The position numbers were made by a program, and so were the translations under genes. Below the pieces are notes generated by a model, which was given only the letters and a program-made list of their open reading frames with translations, did no database searches and was not told the origin of the DNA. Source: Bacteroidales bacterium (GTDB lineage: Bacteria > Bacteroidota > Bacteroidia > Bacteroidales > VadinHA17). From it: a DNA stretch of 7,874 nt. The stretch is taken from positions 1 to 7,874 of the forward strand of contig JAAZAP010000176.1 in the NCBI GenBank assembly GCA_012514255.1. The letters run 5' to 3'. Below, in pieces: positions 1-7,183 of the stretch. Each line of letters opens with the position of its first letter. Positions within the stretch are counted from its first letter, which is position 1.

Positions 1-959
1 GTGATGTGCTGCTGGGACCGGGGGAAGATCTCAAGGCTGCCCTGGATGCCCTTCCGGCAGGAGGCGTTATATTGCTTACAAACGGTTCTTCCTATGGTCT
101 TCCGGAGATTGATACTGTAAGAACAAGTACCAAGGTAAGAGGCATACTGCCAGATGATCGGCCTAAGATATTCCTGATGTCCGGTGGAGGAAATCATATG
201 TTCGATATCGGTACGGCAATGACACTTTCTGACTCACTCGTTTTTGAGAATGTTGATATCAGCTGTCTGTATGATGATGCCGGCGATTCGAAGCTCAGGG
301 GAGTCATTGACCAGGAAGGCGATGCCTTTACAATCGGAGCCATTAAATTCAGGAACTGCATCATAAGGAATTCCGGCCGCAGCGCCATCCGCCTGCGCGG
401 TAATGCTGACGGACAGGTCATTCACAACGTGGAGTTTCTCAATTGCATAATGTATGATTTTGCCTTTGACAACCACTATGGTGTCCTGAATGGAGCCGCT
501 ACCGGTAACTTTATAAACATTAAGTTCATTAATACTACTCTCTACAATATCAGGGGCGGTATTATCAACTATGGTAACGGCGCCGGTTGTGAGAGCGTTG
601 TTGTTGACAATTGCACCTTCAATGAGACCACCATGGATACAGGATCATCAAGGTACTTCATTGATTTCGGCTCCAACAACACCTCTGCCGGAACAATAAA
701 TGTCAGCGACTGTATTTTCGGCCAGACTGTTGACAGGGCTAATGGCATCAGGCCGGGATCCATGACACTTACTGTCTCAGGATCTTATTATACAACTGAC
801 TTTTACGATGGAACCACAGCGCCGTTCAAGCATCTGATGACTGCCTACAGCGGAGCCTCAACAGCCCTCTGGACTGATCCGGTGGGAGGAGATTTCACCT
901 TCCTTGACACGCACTTTGAGGGGATTGGCTCTGCCGGTGCGCCATACTGGATTGATTAA
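1..959 (+). CDS. Right-handed beta-helix protein, DUF4957/DUF5123-like, C-terminal part (5' partial)
   Basis: Open from the left edge (reading frame starts at base 3, 318 visible codons, TAA at 957-959). The GTG at base 6 is an internal Val, not a real start, because the frame continues upstream. The first ~60 residues look like a DUF4957 segment (an AGGVILL strand, then KVRGILPDDRPKI, as in 'what must be endured' beta-helix openings). Five or so coils follow with the repeating pattern of hydrophobic strand plus Asn/Asp-Cys: IKFRNCII, VEFLNCIM, IKFINTTL, VVVDNCTF, INVSDCIF. The end (WTDPVGGDFTF...GAPYWID) resembles the DUF5123 close, usually GDPRW. I see no pectate-lyase or GH28 catalytic signature. 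Family members commonly sit just after SusC/SusD genes in pectin loci and are exported surface lipoproteins, so a role in holding glycan at the cell surface is inferred. The signal peptide and N-terminal domains lie outside the window. It could instead be an uncharacterised lyase-like enzyme. Confidence 0.75.
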   Translation, partial: DVLLGPGEDLKAALDALPAGGVILLTNGSSYGLPEIDTVRTSTKVRGILPDDRPKIFLMSGGGNHMFDIGTAMTLSDSLVFENVDISCLYDDAGDSKLRGVIDQEGDAFTIGAIKFRNCIIRNSGRSAIRLRGNADGQVIHNVEFLNCIMYDFAFDNHYGVLNGAATGNFINIKFINTTLYNIRGGIINYGNGAGCESVVVDNCTFNETTMDTGSSRYFIDFGSNNTSAGTINVSDCIFGQTVDRANGIRPGSMTLTVSGSYYTTDFYDGTTAPFKHLMTAYSGASTALWTDPVGGDFTFLDTHFEGIGSAGAPYWID

Positions 960-1002
960 CAGATTTGGGCAGGATTTGGGTTAGTTCTTCAATTATCCCT
1001 GC

Positions 1003-1026
1003 GGACCGGGAGTACTCTCCCGGTCC
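1003..1026 (+). terminator. Perfect 10-bp GC-rich inverted repeat, possible terminator or attenuator
   Basis: GGACCGGGAG (1003-1012) pairs exactly with CTCCCGGTCC (1017-1026) around a 4-nt TACT loop. CCC at 997-999 could add three pairs with the G-run after 1026. It begins 43 nt after the stop of the beta-helix gene and ends 49 nt before the esterase start. What follows is GGGGGGT rather than a T-run, so it is not a canonical intrinsic terminator. It may protect or process the 3' end of the upstream message, attenuate read-through into the enzyme operon, or be a protein-binding palindrome. The pairing is seen; the role is inferred. Confidence 0.4.
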
Positions 1027-1048
1027 GGGGGGTAATGTTAGCGGATAA

Positions 1049-1079
1049 TCATCGTATAAAATTGCACGGTCGACGATGA
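1049..1079 (+). promoter_or_regulatory. 7-bp inverted repeat spanning the esterase start codon
   Basis: TCATCGT (1049-1055) is the exact reverse complement of ACGATGA (1073-1079), which contains the ATG of the next gene (1076-1078). The 17-nt loop holds an A/T-rich stretch. In RNA this could form a hairpin hiding the start codon, which would tune translation of the first gene of the enzyme operon. A 7-bp match in a short region can arise by chance, so confidence is low. Confidence 0.2.
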
Positions 1080-3094
1080 AAAGAAGGAGAATTTATATTC
1101 CTGTCTGTGTGGTATTGGTATTACTTGCCGTTTCCGGATTGCATCCTGTGGAAGTTTCCGCACAGGACACCGGCAGGGTAATGGACTGGAAGACCGAATA
1201 CACCCTTCGTTCATACCTTCTACAGGAGATGCATGCCCAGTATGATTCACGCCGTGAGAGGTCAGGCAGGGCCCTGGAAAGCCGGAATGCGCTGTATGAC
1301 TACAGGTCAGAATGCCGTGAGAGGTATTTTAATCTCCTGGGTGAATCTCCGCAGCCAGGACCTCTGAACCCTGTCATCACCGGCCGTTTACCGCTTGACA
1401 GGGTTGTGCTAGAGAAAATCATCATTGAGTCGAGACCCGGTCATCATGTGACAGCCAACCTGTATATGCCGGCGGATCAGGGACCCTTCCCCGCCGTGCT
1501 TTTTCTCTGCGGGCACGAGATGATCTCCAAAGCCACTCCTTCATACATCAAAGCTGCGATGCTTCTTGCAGAGAACGGCTTCGCCGTGATGGTGACAGAT
1601 CCCATATCACAGGGAGAGCGGGTGCAGTTCACTGATGCAGAAGGGAAACGGATCCTGCGTGGGAGCACAACCGAGCACACCCTTCTTAATGCCGGAGCTG
1701 TTCTGACAGGCAGCAGCGTGGCCGCATGGGAGTTGTATGACAACGTCAGGGCGCTCGATTACCTGGTCTCCAGGCCGGAGATAGACAGCGAACGGATAGG
1801 ATGCATGGGGAACTCGGGAGGAGGAGCACAGACAATGTGGCTTATCAGCTATGATGACAGGATAAAAGCCGCTGCTCCCTGCAGTTTCATAACAAGCCGG
1901 GAGAGGGAATATGAGCTGAACGGTACAGGCGACGGATGCCAGCAGATTCCGTTTGAGGGACGTGATCAACTTGAGATAGCAGATTACCTTACAGTTTTTG
2001 CACCAAAACCGCTCCTTATTCTTGCAGGCCGGTACGACTTTGTTGATTACCCTGGCACCGTTGATACATTCAATGAACTGAAGCTGGTCTACAGTTTAAT
2101 GGGCAATCCTGAGAAGATTTCTCTTTTTACCGGTGATGACGGCCATGGCCTGTCGGCACCCAGGCGTGAGGCCGCCCTGGCCTGGTTCAGGAAATGGCTC
2201 GGCAGTGAGAACCGTGAAATCGTCCCGGGAAACGGCATATCACTTTCTGAGAGTGATACATGGTGTACCCCTTCAGGACAGGTCAACACCTTTTTTCCTG
2301 ACGAGGTTACAGTGCAGGAACACAACAGGAGAAGGATGACTGAGCTACGTGAGGAGAGAAAGCGCTTCATGGCTGAAAATAGCAGGGAAGAAGTTATCAG
2401 GATGATTTGCAGGCTCACATCCGTCAGTCCGGCAGTCAGTGATCCGGTCAGGAAGGAAATAAGGAGCAAAGAGAAACGGGATGGACAGATTATTGAAAAA
2501 TTGATTCTCAGGAGAAAGAATGAGGTGCCCATGCCGTGCATTATCTTCAGTCCGGACGGAACGGTTACCGGTGATACCCTGTTAATCTGGCTCAGCCATA
2601 AAGGGAAATCATCTGTTGCCGGAGAGATCTCCGGCAGTCACGTGGCTCAGGCAAAGACGAGGGTGATTGCAGCAGACCTGCGTGGTATGGGAGAGACGGC
2701 TGAAAAGCCAGAGGCGAATGATCCAAAATACTACAACAGTGAGTACCATAATGCGGTGCTCAGTATGCATATCGGTCAGCCTTTGCCCGGACAGCGCATA
2801 AGAGATATTCTCATGATCATGGATTACATTGCCGGTGATGAGGAGCTCAGCAGGTTACCGGTGAAAGTGATCGCTTCAGGTCCCGCCGCACCATCAGCAT
2901 TGATGGCGGCACTGCTTGACAGCCGCATAGTCTCGCTTGAATTATCGGCCACAATAAGATCATATGCCGAAATATCTGACAGACCTATGGAAAAGGAGTG
3001 GTTCTCATATATTGTTCCAGGGATAATGCGGTATTTCGACCTGCCTGATCTGGCAGCTCTGAGGCCGGATCTGAAAATAAGGTACACTGACTGA
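1076..3094 (+). CDS. Secreted alpha/beta-hydrolase carbohydrate esterase with a second, degenerate hydrolase-like domain
   Basis: 672 residues. The ATG at 1076 opens a good signal peptide (MKRRR, hydrophobic core to about residue 24, cleavage near VSAQ at 27-30), giving a periplasmic or secreted protein. Residues ~115-375 form an alpha/beta-hydrolase core: strand PFPAVLFLCGHE, nucleophile elbow GNSGG (245-249, Ser247), acid in GRYDF (Asp321) and His in DDGHG (His357). This order and spacing fit a complete Ser-Asp-His triad. The elbow resembles the Abhydrolase_7/acetylxylan-esterase-like proteins common in Bacteroidota polysaccharide loci. After a charged helical linker (~400-455) a second hydrolase-like half runs to the end. 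Where its elbow should be it reads SGPAAP (601-606), with no Ser at the centre, and no later acid/His pair is evident, so it is probably non-catalytic. In this context it likely removes acetyl or similar esters from pectic glycans; the substrate is inferred. First gene of a four-gene run; 7 nt separate its stop from the GH43 start. Confidence 0.8.
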   Translation: MKRRRIYIPVCVVLVLLAVSGLHPVEVSAQDTGRVMDWKTEYTLRSYLLQEMHAQYDSRRERSGRALESRNALYDYRSECRERYFNLLGESPQPGPLNPVITGRLPLDRVVLEKIIIESRPGHHVTANLYMPADQGPFPAVLFLCGHEMISKATPSYIKAAMLLAENGFAVMVTDPISQGERVQFTDAEGKRILRGSTTEHTLLNAGAVLTGSSVAAWELYDNVRALDYLVSRPEIDSERIGCMGNSGGGAQTMWLISYDDRIKAAAPCSFITSREREYELNGTGDGCQQIPFEGRDQLEIADYLTVFAPKPLLILAGRYDFVDYPGTVDTFNELKLVYSLMGNPEKISLFTGDDGHGLSAPRREAALAWFRKWLGSENREIVPGNGISLSESDTWCTPSGQVNTFFPDEVTVQEHNRRRMTELREERKRFMAENSREEVIRMICRLTSVSPAVSDPVRKEIRSKEKRDGQIIEKLILRRKNEVPMPCIIFSPDGTVTGDTLLIWLSHKGKSSVAGEISGSHVAQAKTRVIAADLRGMGETAEKPEANDPKYYNSEYHNAVLSMHIGQPLPGQRIRDILMIMDYIAGDEELSRLPVKVIASGPAAPSALMAALLDSRIVSLELSATIRSYAEISDRPMEKEWFSYIVPGIMRYFDLPDLAALRPDLKIRYTD

Positions 3095-3101
3095 TGAGGT
3101 G

Positions 3102-4712
3102 ATGACACGGAAAAATGACATATGGTTCCTGCTGACTGCGTTCACTGCTTCTGTAATGATAAGCTGCACCCCGGGTGCGGAAATGCACAATGGCGTTTAC
3201 ACCAATCCCGTGATTCATTCTGATTACTCTGATCCGGATGTGATCAGGGCTGGAGATGAATACTACATGGTTGCATCATCATTCAACTGCGTGCCTGGTC
3301 TTCCGGTTCTGCACTCCAATGACCTCGTATCATGGGAACTGACCGGCTATGCCCTGCAGAGGCTGCAGCCGGAACAATACTATTCGACCGTCAGGCATGG
3401 CGGAGGGGTATGGGCTCCTTGCATCAGGGAACACAACGGTGAGTTTTATATCTTCTATCCCGATCCGGATTATGGTATTTTCATGGTAAAGGCTCCGGCT
3501 CCTGCCGGACCCTGGAGTGCTCCTGCAACAGTGATGAGCGGAAAAGGGCTGATAGATCCCACCCCGCTGTGGGATGATGACGGGAAGGCTTACCTGGCAT
3601 ATGCCTTTGCGGGAACCAGGGCAGGGGTGAAGAGCGTGCTGATGGTTATACGTATGAGACCTGATGGCAGCGGGGTCATCGGTGATCCCGTGATGGTCTT
3701 TGACGGTCATGATGAAAATCCCACAACAGAGGGCCCCAAGTTCTACAAAAGGAACGGATGGTACTATATCTTTGCTCCTGCCGGTGGCGTGACAAACGGA
3801 TGGCAGCTCGTCCTGAGGTCGGATAAGGTCTTCGGCCCATATGATCACCGGGTGGTGATGCACCGGGGAAGGACAGAGATCAATGGCCCTCACCAGGGTG
3901 CATGGGTAACAACCTCCGCCGGGGAAGACTGGTTCATCCACTTCCAGGATAAGGGACCCTACGGGCGGATTGTCCACCTTCAGCCAATGAGTTGGATTGA
4001 CGGCTGGCCCGTGATCGGCTCCGACAGTGATGGCGATGGGACTGGGGAACCAGTGGCATCACATCAGGCCCCTGGTGTGAAAGGCACTTCGCCTGACACA
4101 ACGATGCAGTATAACGATGAGTTTGACGGAAATACCATGCCCCTTGACTGGCAATGGCATGCCAACCCGTCAGTCACATGGGGATATCCCTCTGAAGCGT
4201 ATGGCTTTTACAGGCTCAATTGTATCGCCCGGCCGGACAGCATGCGTAATCTCTGGGATGTGTCAAACCTCTTCCTTCGCAAATTCCCGGCTGAGAAATT
4301 CGTTGCCACAGCATCGGTCAGATTTAATATGCGGTCCGATTGCGAGGAGGCCGGCATGGTGGTCATGGGTCGTGATTACCGGTATATCTCGCTGAGAAGA
4401 ACAGGAGATACACTATTGCTCAGAGTCGTGAAATGTAGTGATGCCGACAGGGGTAATCCCGAGGAGGAGCTATTCTCCCGGCAGATGGAGAACACGGATC
4501 TCTTTCTGCGACTGACGGTTGGGGCCGGTGCGTCATGTCGCTTCAGCTATAGTACTGACGGAAAGGAATACACCGATGCCGGTGATCTGTTCGTCGCACG
4601 ACAGGGGATGTGGATAGGGGCAAAGGTCGGTTTCTTCGCTCTGCGTGATGGATTTACAAATGATGCAGGTTATATTGACCTTAACTGGTTCAGGATTAAA
4701 ATAACAGATTGA
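3102..4712 (+). CDS. GH43 family glycosidase lipoprotein with C-terminal beta-sandwich domain
   Basis: 536 residues from the ATG at 3102; a GTG at 3099 is in frame one codon earlier, but ATG is preferred. The N-terminus is a lipoprotein signal: Lys/Arg, hydrophobic stretch, then MISC with Cys22, so it is probably membrane-anchored. A five-bladed GH43 propeller spans ~33-320. Expected catalytic residues are present: base Asp44 in YSDPDVI, pKa-tuning Asp152 in LIDPTPLWDD, and general acid Glu210 in TEGPKFY. The segment SSFNCVPGLPVLHSNDL is typical of the GH43 branch containing arabinofuranosidases and xylosidases. An acidic DSDGDGTGEP loop (308-317) closes the propeller. Residues ~337-535 start YNDEFDG and match the concanavalin-like domain often fused to GH43 (GH43_C2/DUF1349-like). 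Likely action: removal of terminal arabinofuranose (or xylose) from pectin side chains; subfamily and linkage cannot be fixed by eye. It lies 7 nt after the esterase and 2 nt before the fusion gene, consistent with cotranscription. Confidence 0.88.
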   Translation: MTRKNDIWFLLTAFTASVMISCTPGAEMHNGVYTNPVIHSDYSDPDVIRAGDEYYMVASSFNCVPGLPVLHSNDLVSWELTGYALQRLQPEQYYSTVRHGGGVWAPCIREHNGEFYIFYPDPDYGIFMVKAPAPAGPWSAPATVMSGKGLIDPTPLWDDDGKAYLAYAFAGTRAGVKSVLMVIRMRPDGSGVIGDPVMVFDGHDENPTTEGPKFYKRNGWYYIFAPAGGVTNGWQLVLRSDKVFGPYDHRVVMHRGRTEINGPHQGAWVTTSAGEDWFIHFQDKGPYGRIVHLQPMSWIDGWPVIGSDSDGDGTGEPVASHQAPGVKGTSPDTTMQYNDEFDGNTMPLDWQWHANPSVTWGYPSEAYGFYRLNCIARPDSMRNLWDVSNLFLRKFPAEKFVATASVRFNMRSDCEEAGMVVMGRDYRYISLRRTGDTLLLRVVKCSDADRGNPEEELFSRQMENTDLFLRLTVGAGASCRFSYSTDGKEYTDAGDLFVARQGMWIGAKVGFFALRDGFTNDAGYIDLNWFRIKITD

Positions 4713-4714
4713 CA

Positions 4715-7183
4715 ATGAGAGTGAGCAGGTTTTTGATAATGTTTATTCTGACGTGCATTTTGTCAGCTTTTACAGCCGGTAACACATCGGAATTCAACAG
4801 GACAAGGGCGAAGAAGAAGATAACCAGGGTTTGGCTGATAGGTGATTCTACCGTAGCCGACTATTCACTTGAGCAGGATTACCATTCAAAACGCTATCCC
4901 ATTATGGGATGGGGCCAGGTATTCCAGTCGTTTATGTCATCTGACTCGCTGAAGCTGATAAGGCATCTTGTCAGGAATGACAGCGTGATTGTGGAGGATC
5001 GGGCGCGTGGAGGGCGCAGTACACGCTCATTCTTTGAAGAAGGAAGATGGGCCGATATATATAACCGGCTCAGCCCGGGCGATCTGGTGCTGATACAGTT
5101 TGGCCACAATGATGCCTCGGTAAATAAAGGTGAACGATATACCTCAATAACGGGATATAAGGAGTTCCTGAGGCTCTATGTGAACCAGTCGCGCGAAAAG
5201 GGCGCAATCCCCGTCCTGGTGACACCTGTTGCCCGCAATTATCCATGGAAGGAGGGCAGGTTGGGTAACACTCACGGTGATTACCCTGCAGCAATGCGCG
5301 AGGTAGCCGCTGCCACCGGAGCCCGGCTCATTGATCTGACTGCTCTCAGTATGGATTTCTTCACCGGGAAGGGCAAGGATTATGTCACCATAACCTATTT
5401 CATGAATTTCCCGCCGGGGATCTATGCAGGTTATCCGGATGGCAGCAGTGACAATACCCACTTTCAACCTGCCGGAGCCACTGCCGTGGCACAGCTTGTC
5501 TTCAGCGCCATGAAAGAAATGAAACCCGCAGGCGGAATGGCCGCTGCTGTCAGCCCGGCAGCAGCAGGCACACCTGCGCCGGCTCCTGTTGCCTTCACTG
5601 GACCCGCGGGTGAGATATACCGTGACGTTGAGTTTGACATGCCCCAGGTGATTGAGCCACAGATACCCGGCAACAGTGTCTTACTGACAGAATTCGGGGC
5701 AGTGGGAGACGGCCTCATGCTCAATACAGATGCCTTCAGGAAAGCAATTGATGCAGTCTCTGCAAAGGGAGGAGGTACGGTGGTTATACCGCGCGGGATC
5801 TGGCTCACCGGCCCGGTAATACTGAAAAGCAATGTCAGGATGCATGCCATGGAAGGAGCGCTGATACTCTTCAGCCCTGACAAGAGCCTCTATCCGCTCA
5901 TAGAGACCAGCTTCGAAGGGTACAACACTGTCAGATGCATTTCTCCCATTTATGGGAACGGACTCGAAAATATAGCTTTCACCGGGAAAGGGGTCTGGGA
6001 TGGCAACGGACATGCATGGAGGCATGTGAAGCGGGAAAAAGTACCCCCGCCGATGTGGAAGGATCTGGTGAGCTCGGGTGGCGTGGTCAGCGAAGACGGC
6101 AAGACATGGTACCCCTCCTTAGCATATATGGCCGCTGTGGAACAGAGTGAGATGAATGTTCCTATACCCCTGGAGGGGGGCGTTGAAGCCTACGAGGATA
6201 TGCGGGATTTTCTCCGTCCGGTGATGGTCAGCCTGGTTAACTGCAGGAAGATACTGATTGATGGCCCGGTATTCCAGAATTCCCCGGCATGGTGCCTCCA
6301 TCCTCTCATGTGTGAAGACCTCACTGTCAGGAACATCACAGTAAGAAATCCATGGTACTCGCAGAATGGTGACGGCATTGACATTGAATCATGCCGCAAC
6401 ACACTTCTTTATAATAGTAGTTTTGACGTGGGTGACGATGCCATATGCATAAAGTCAGGCAAGAACGAGGATGGCAGGGAGAGAGGAATACCAACTGAAA
6501 ACCTGGTAATAAGGAACTGCATCGTTTATCATGGTCACGGAGGGGTTACAATAGGAAGTGAGATGTCCGGCGGAGTGAAGAATGTTTCCGTTGCCGGCTG
6601 CACTTTCATGGGAACAGACGTGGGCATAAGATTCAAGAGCAACCGCGGAAGAGGCGGTGTGGTTGAAAACATATGGTTCAATGACATCCTGATGACTGAT
6701 ATCCCCACGCAGGCCATCTCTTTCAACCTCTATTACGGAGGCCTCTCGGTATCTGAGATGCTTGCCGAGGGCAAGAATGTTGAAACCACGGAAGGTGACA
6801 TACCTCCTGTCACGGAAGAGACACCACAATTCAGGAATATTTCAATGAAAAACATAACTTGCAGGGGAGCACAACAGGCAATATACCTTCAGGGGCTACC
6901 GGAGCTCAACCTGGAAAACATCAGTATGGAAAACATTGACATGACTGCTGAGAACGGTATGGCGTGCATAGATGCAAGCGGCGTGACCATCAGGAATATG
7001 CGGCTTGTTACGGAAAACAAGCCATTGCTCTTCTTCCTTAACAGCTCCGGTGTTGACATTACCGGTTTCAGGATTCCGGAAGAGACTGAAGGTCTTGCTG
7101 AGGTGCGCGGCGACAAATCAGCTGATATCACCGTTGAGACAGTCACTTCTGGCGGCATTGTCAGCACAACCAAAGTCAGATGA
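4715..7183 (+). CDS. Bifunctional CE12 rhamnogalacturonan acetylesterase - GH28 polygalacturonase fusion
   Basis: 822 residues from the ATG at 4715; an in-frame TTG at 4709 overlaps the previous stop and is less likely. A signal peptide covers ~1-25 (hydrophobic core, then SAFTAG). Residues ~37-268 are an SGNH/GDSL esterase of CE12 type: block I GDSTV (Ser45), block II GGRST (99-103), block III GHND (130-133, Asn132), block V DNTH (Asp246, His249), plus the CE12-like [13 protein letters not shown] just before it. A Pro/Ala-rich linker (~271-295) joins a GH28 beta-helix (~310-810) that opens with EFGAVGDG and carries NGDGID (Asp553), GDDA (Asp574, Asp575), GHGG (His608) and RFKS (Arg639, Lys641). 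All expected residues are present in both halves. Predicted action is deacetylation of pectin backbone and hydrolysis of galacturonic acid linkages in the periplasm or outside the cell. Exo or endo mode, and homogalacturonan versus rhamnogalacturonan preference, are unknown. The TGA overlaps the next start as ATGA. Confidence 0.92.
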   Translation: MRVSRFLIMFILTCILSAFTAGNTSEFNRTRAKKKITRVWLIGDSTVADYSLEQDYHSKRYPIMGWGQVFQSFMSSDSLKLIRHLVRNDSVIVEDRARGGRSTRSFFEEGRWADIYNRLSPGDLVLIQFGHNDASVNKGERYTSITGYKEFLRLYVNQSREKGAIPVLVTPVARNYPWKEGRLGNTHGDYPAAMREVAAATGARLIDLTALSMDFFTGKGKDYVTITYFMNFPPGIYAGYPDGSSDNTHFQPAGATAVAQLVFSAMKEMKPAGGMAAAVSPAAAGTPAPAPVAFTGPAGEIYRDVEFDMPQVIEPQIPGNSVLLTEFGAVGDGLMLNTDAFRKAIDAVSAKGGGTVVIPRGIWLTGPVILKSNVRMHAMEGALILFSPDKSLYPLIETSFEGYNTVRCISPIYGNGLENIAFTGKGVWDGNGHAWRHVKREKVPPPMWKDLVSSGGVVSEDGKTWYPSLAYMAAVEQSEMNVPIPLEGGVEAYEDMRDFLRPVMVSLVNCRKILIDGPVFQNSPAWCLHPLMCEDLTVRNITVRNPWYSQNGDGIDIESCRNTLLYNSSFDVGDDAICIKSGKNEDGRERGIPTENLVIRNCIVYHGHGGVTIGSEMSGGVKNVSVAGCTFMGTDVGIRFKSNRGRGGVVENIWFNDILMTDIPTQAISFNLYYGGLSVSEMLAEGKNVETTEGDIPPVTEETPQFRNISMKNITCRGAQQAIYLQGLPELNLENISMENIDMTAENGMACIDASGVTIRNMRLVTENKPLLFFLNSSGVDITGFRIPEETEGLAEVRGDKSADITVETVTSGGIVSTTKVR
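5525..5599 (+). other. Pro/Ala-rich interdomain linker within the CE12-GH28 gene
   Basis: These codons (about residues 271-295) encode a low-complexity stretch rich in Ala, Pro and Gly, with segments such as [10 protein letters not shown] and TPAPAPVAF. It falls exactly between the last helix of the esterase domain and the start of the GH28 region. It looks like a flexible tether between two independently folded enzymes. Reading frame is continuous through it, so the fusion does not appear to be a frameshift artefact. Confidence 0.7.

Noticed and set aside
962..980. GATTTGGG repeated at 962-969 and 973-980
   Set aside because: A two-copy 8-bp repeat with no further copies in the gap; too little to support a binding-site array.
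1057..1064. TAAAATTG, one mismatch from the Bacteroidota -7 box TAnnTTTG
   Set aside because: No TTTG-like -33 element at the right distance, and transcription would begin only a few bases before the ATG.
2089..2541. 150-codon - strand frame with a hydrophobic, Ser/Leu-rich translation
   Set aside because: The Leu/Ser richness comes from reading Lys/Arg/Glu-rich sense codons of the esterase linker backwards; no independent evidence for a membrane protein.
3099..3101. GTG at 3099 and, similarly, TTG at 4709 as alternative starts
   Set aside because: Each has an in-frame ATG one or two codons later that gives the same signal peptide and clears or nearly clears the upstream stop; ATG is the simpler choice.
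3330..3977. 215-codon open frame on the - strand opposite the GH43 gene
   Set aside because: It lies fully within a GH43 gene with intact catalytic motifs, and its translation shows no recognisable domain or sensible signal; it is an antisense shadow.
5464..5883. 139-codon - strand frame opposite the linker of the fusion gene
   Set aside because: It is the complement of the Ala/Pro linker and GH28 start, with low-complexity translation and no family resemblance.
4715..7183. Possibility that the fusion arises from a sequencing error merging two genes
   Set aside because: The frame runs through a sensible Pro/Ala linker with no stop, no second signal peptide and no start-like region before the GH28 domain.
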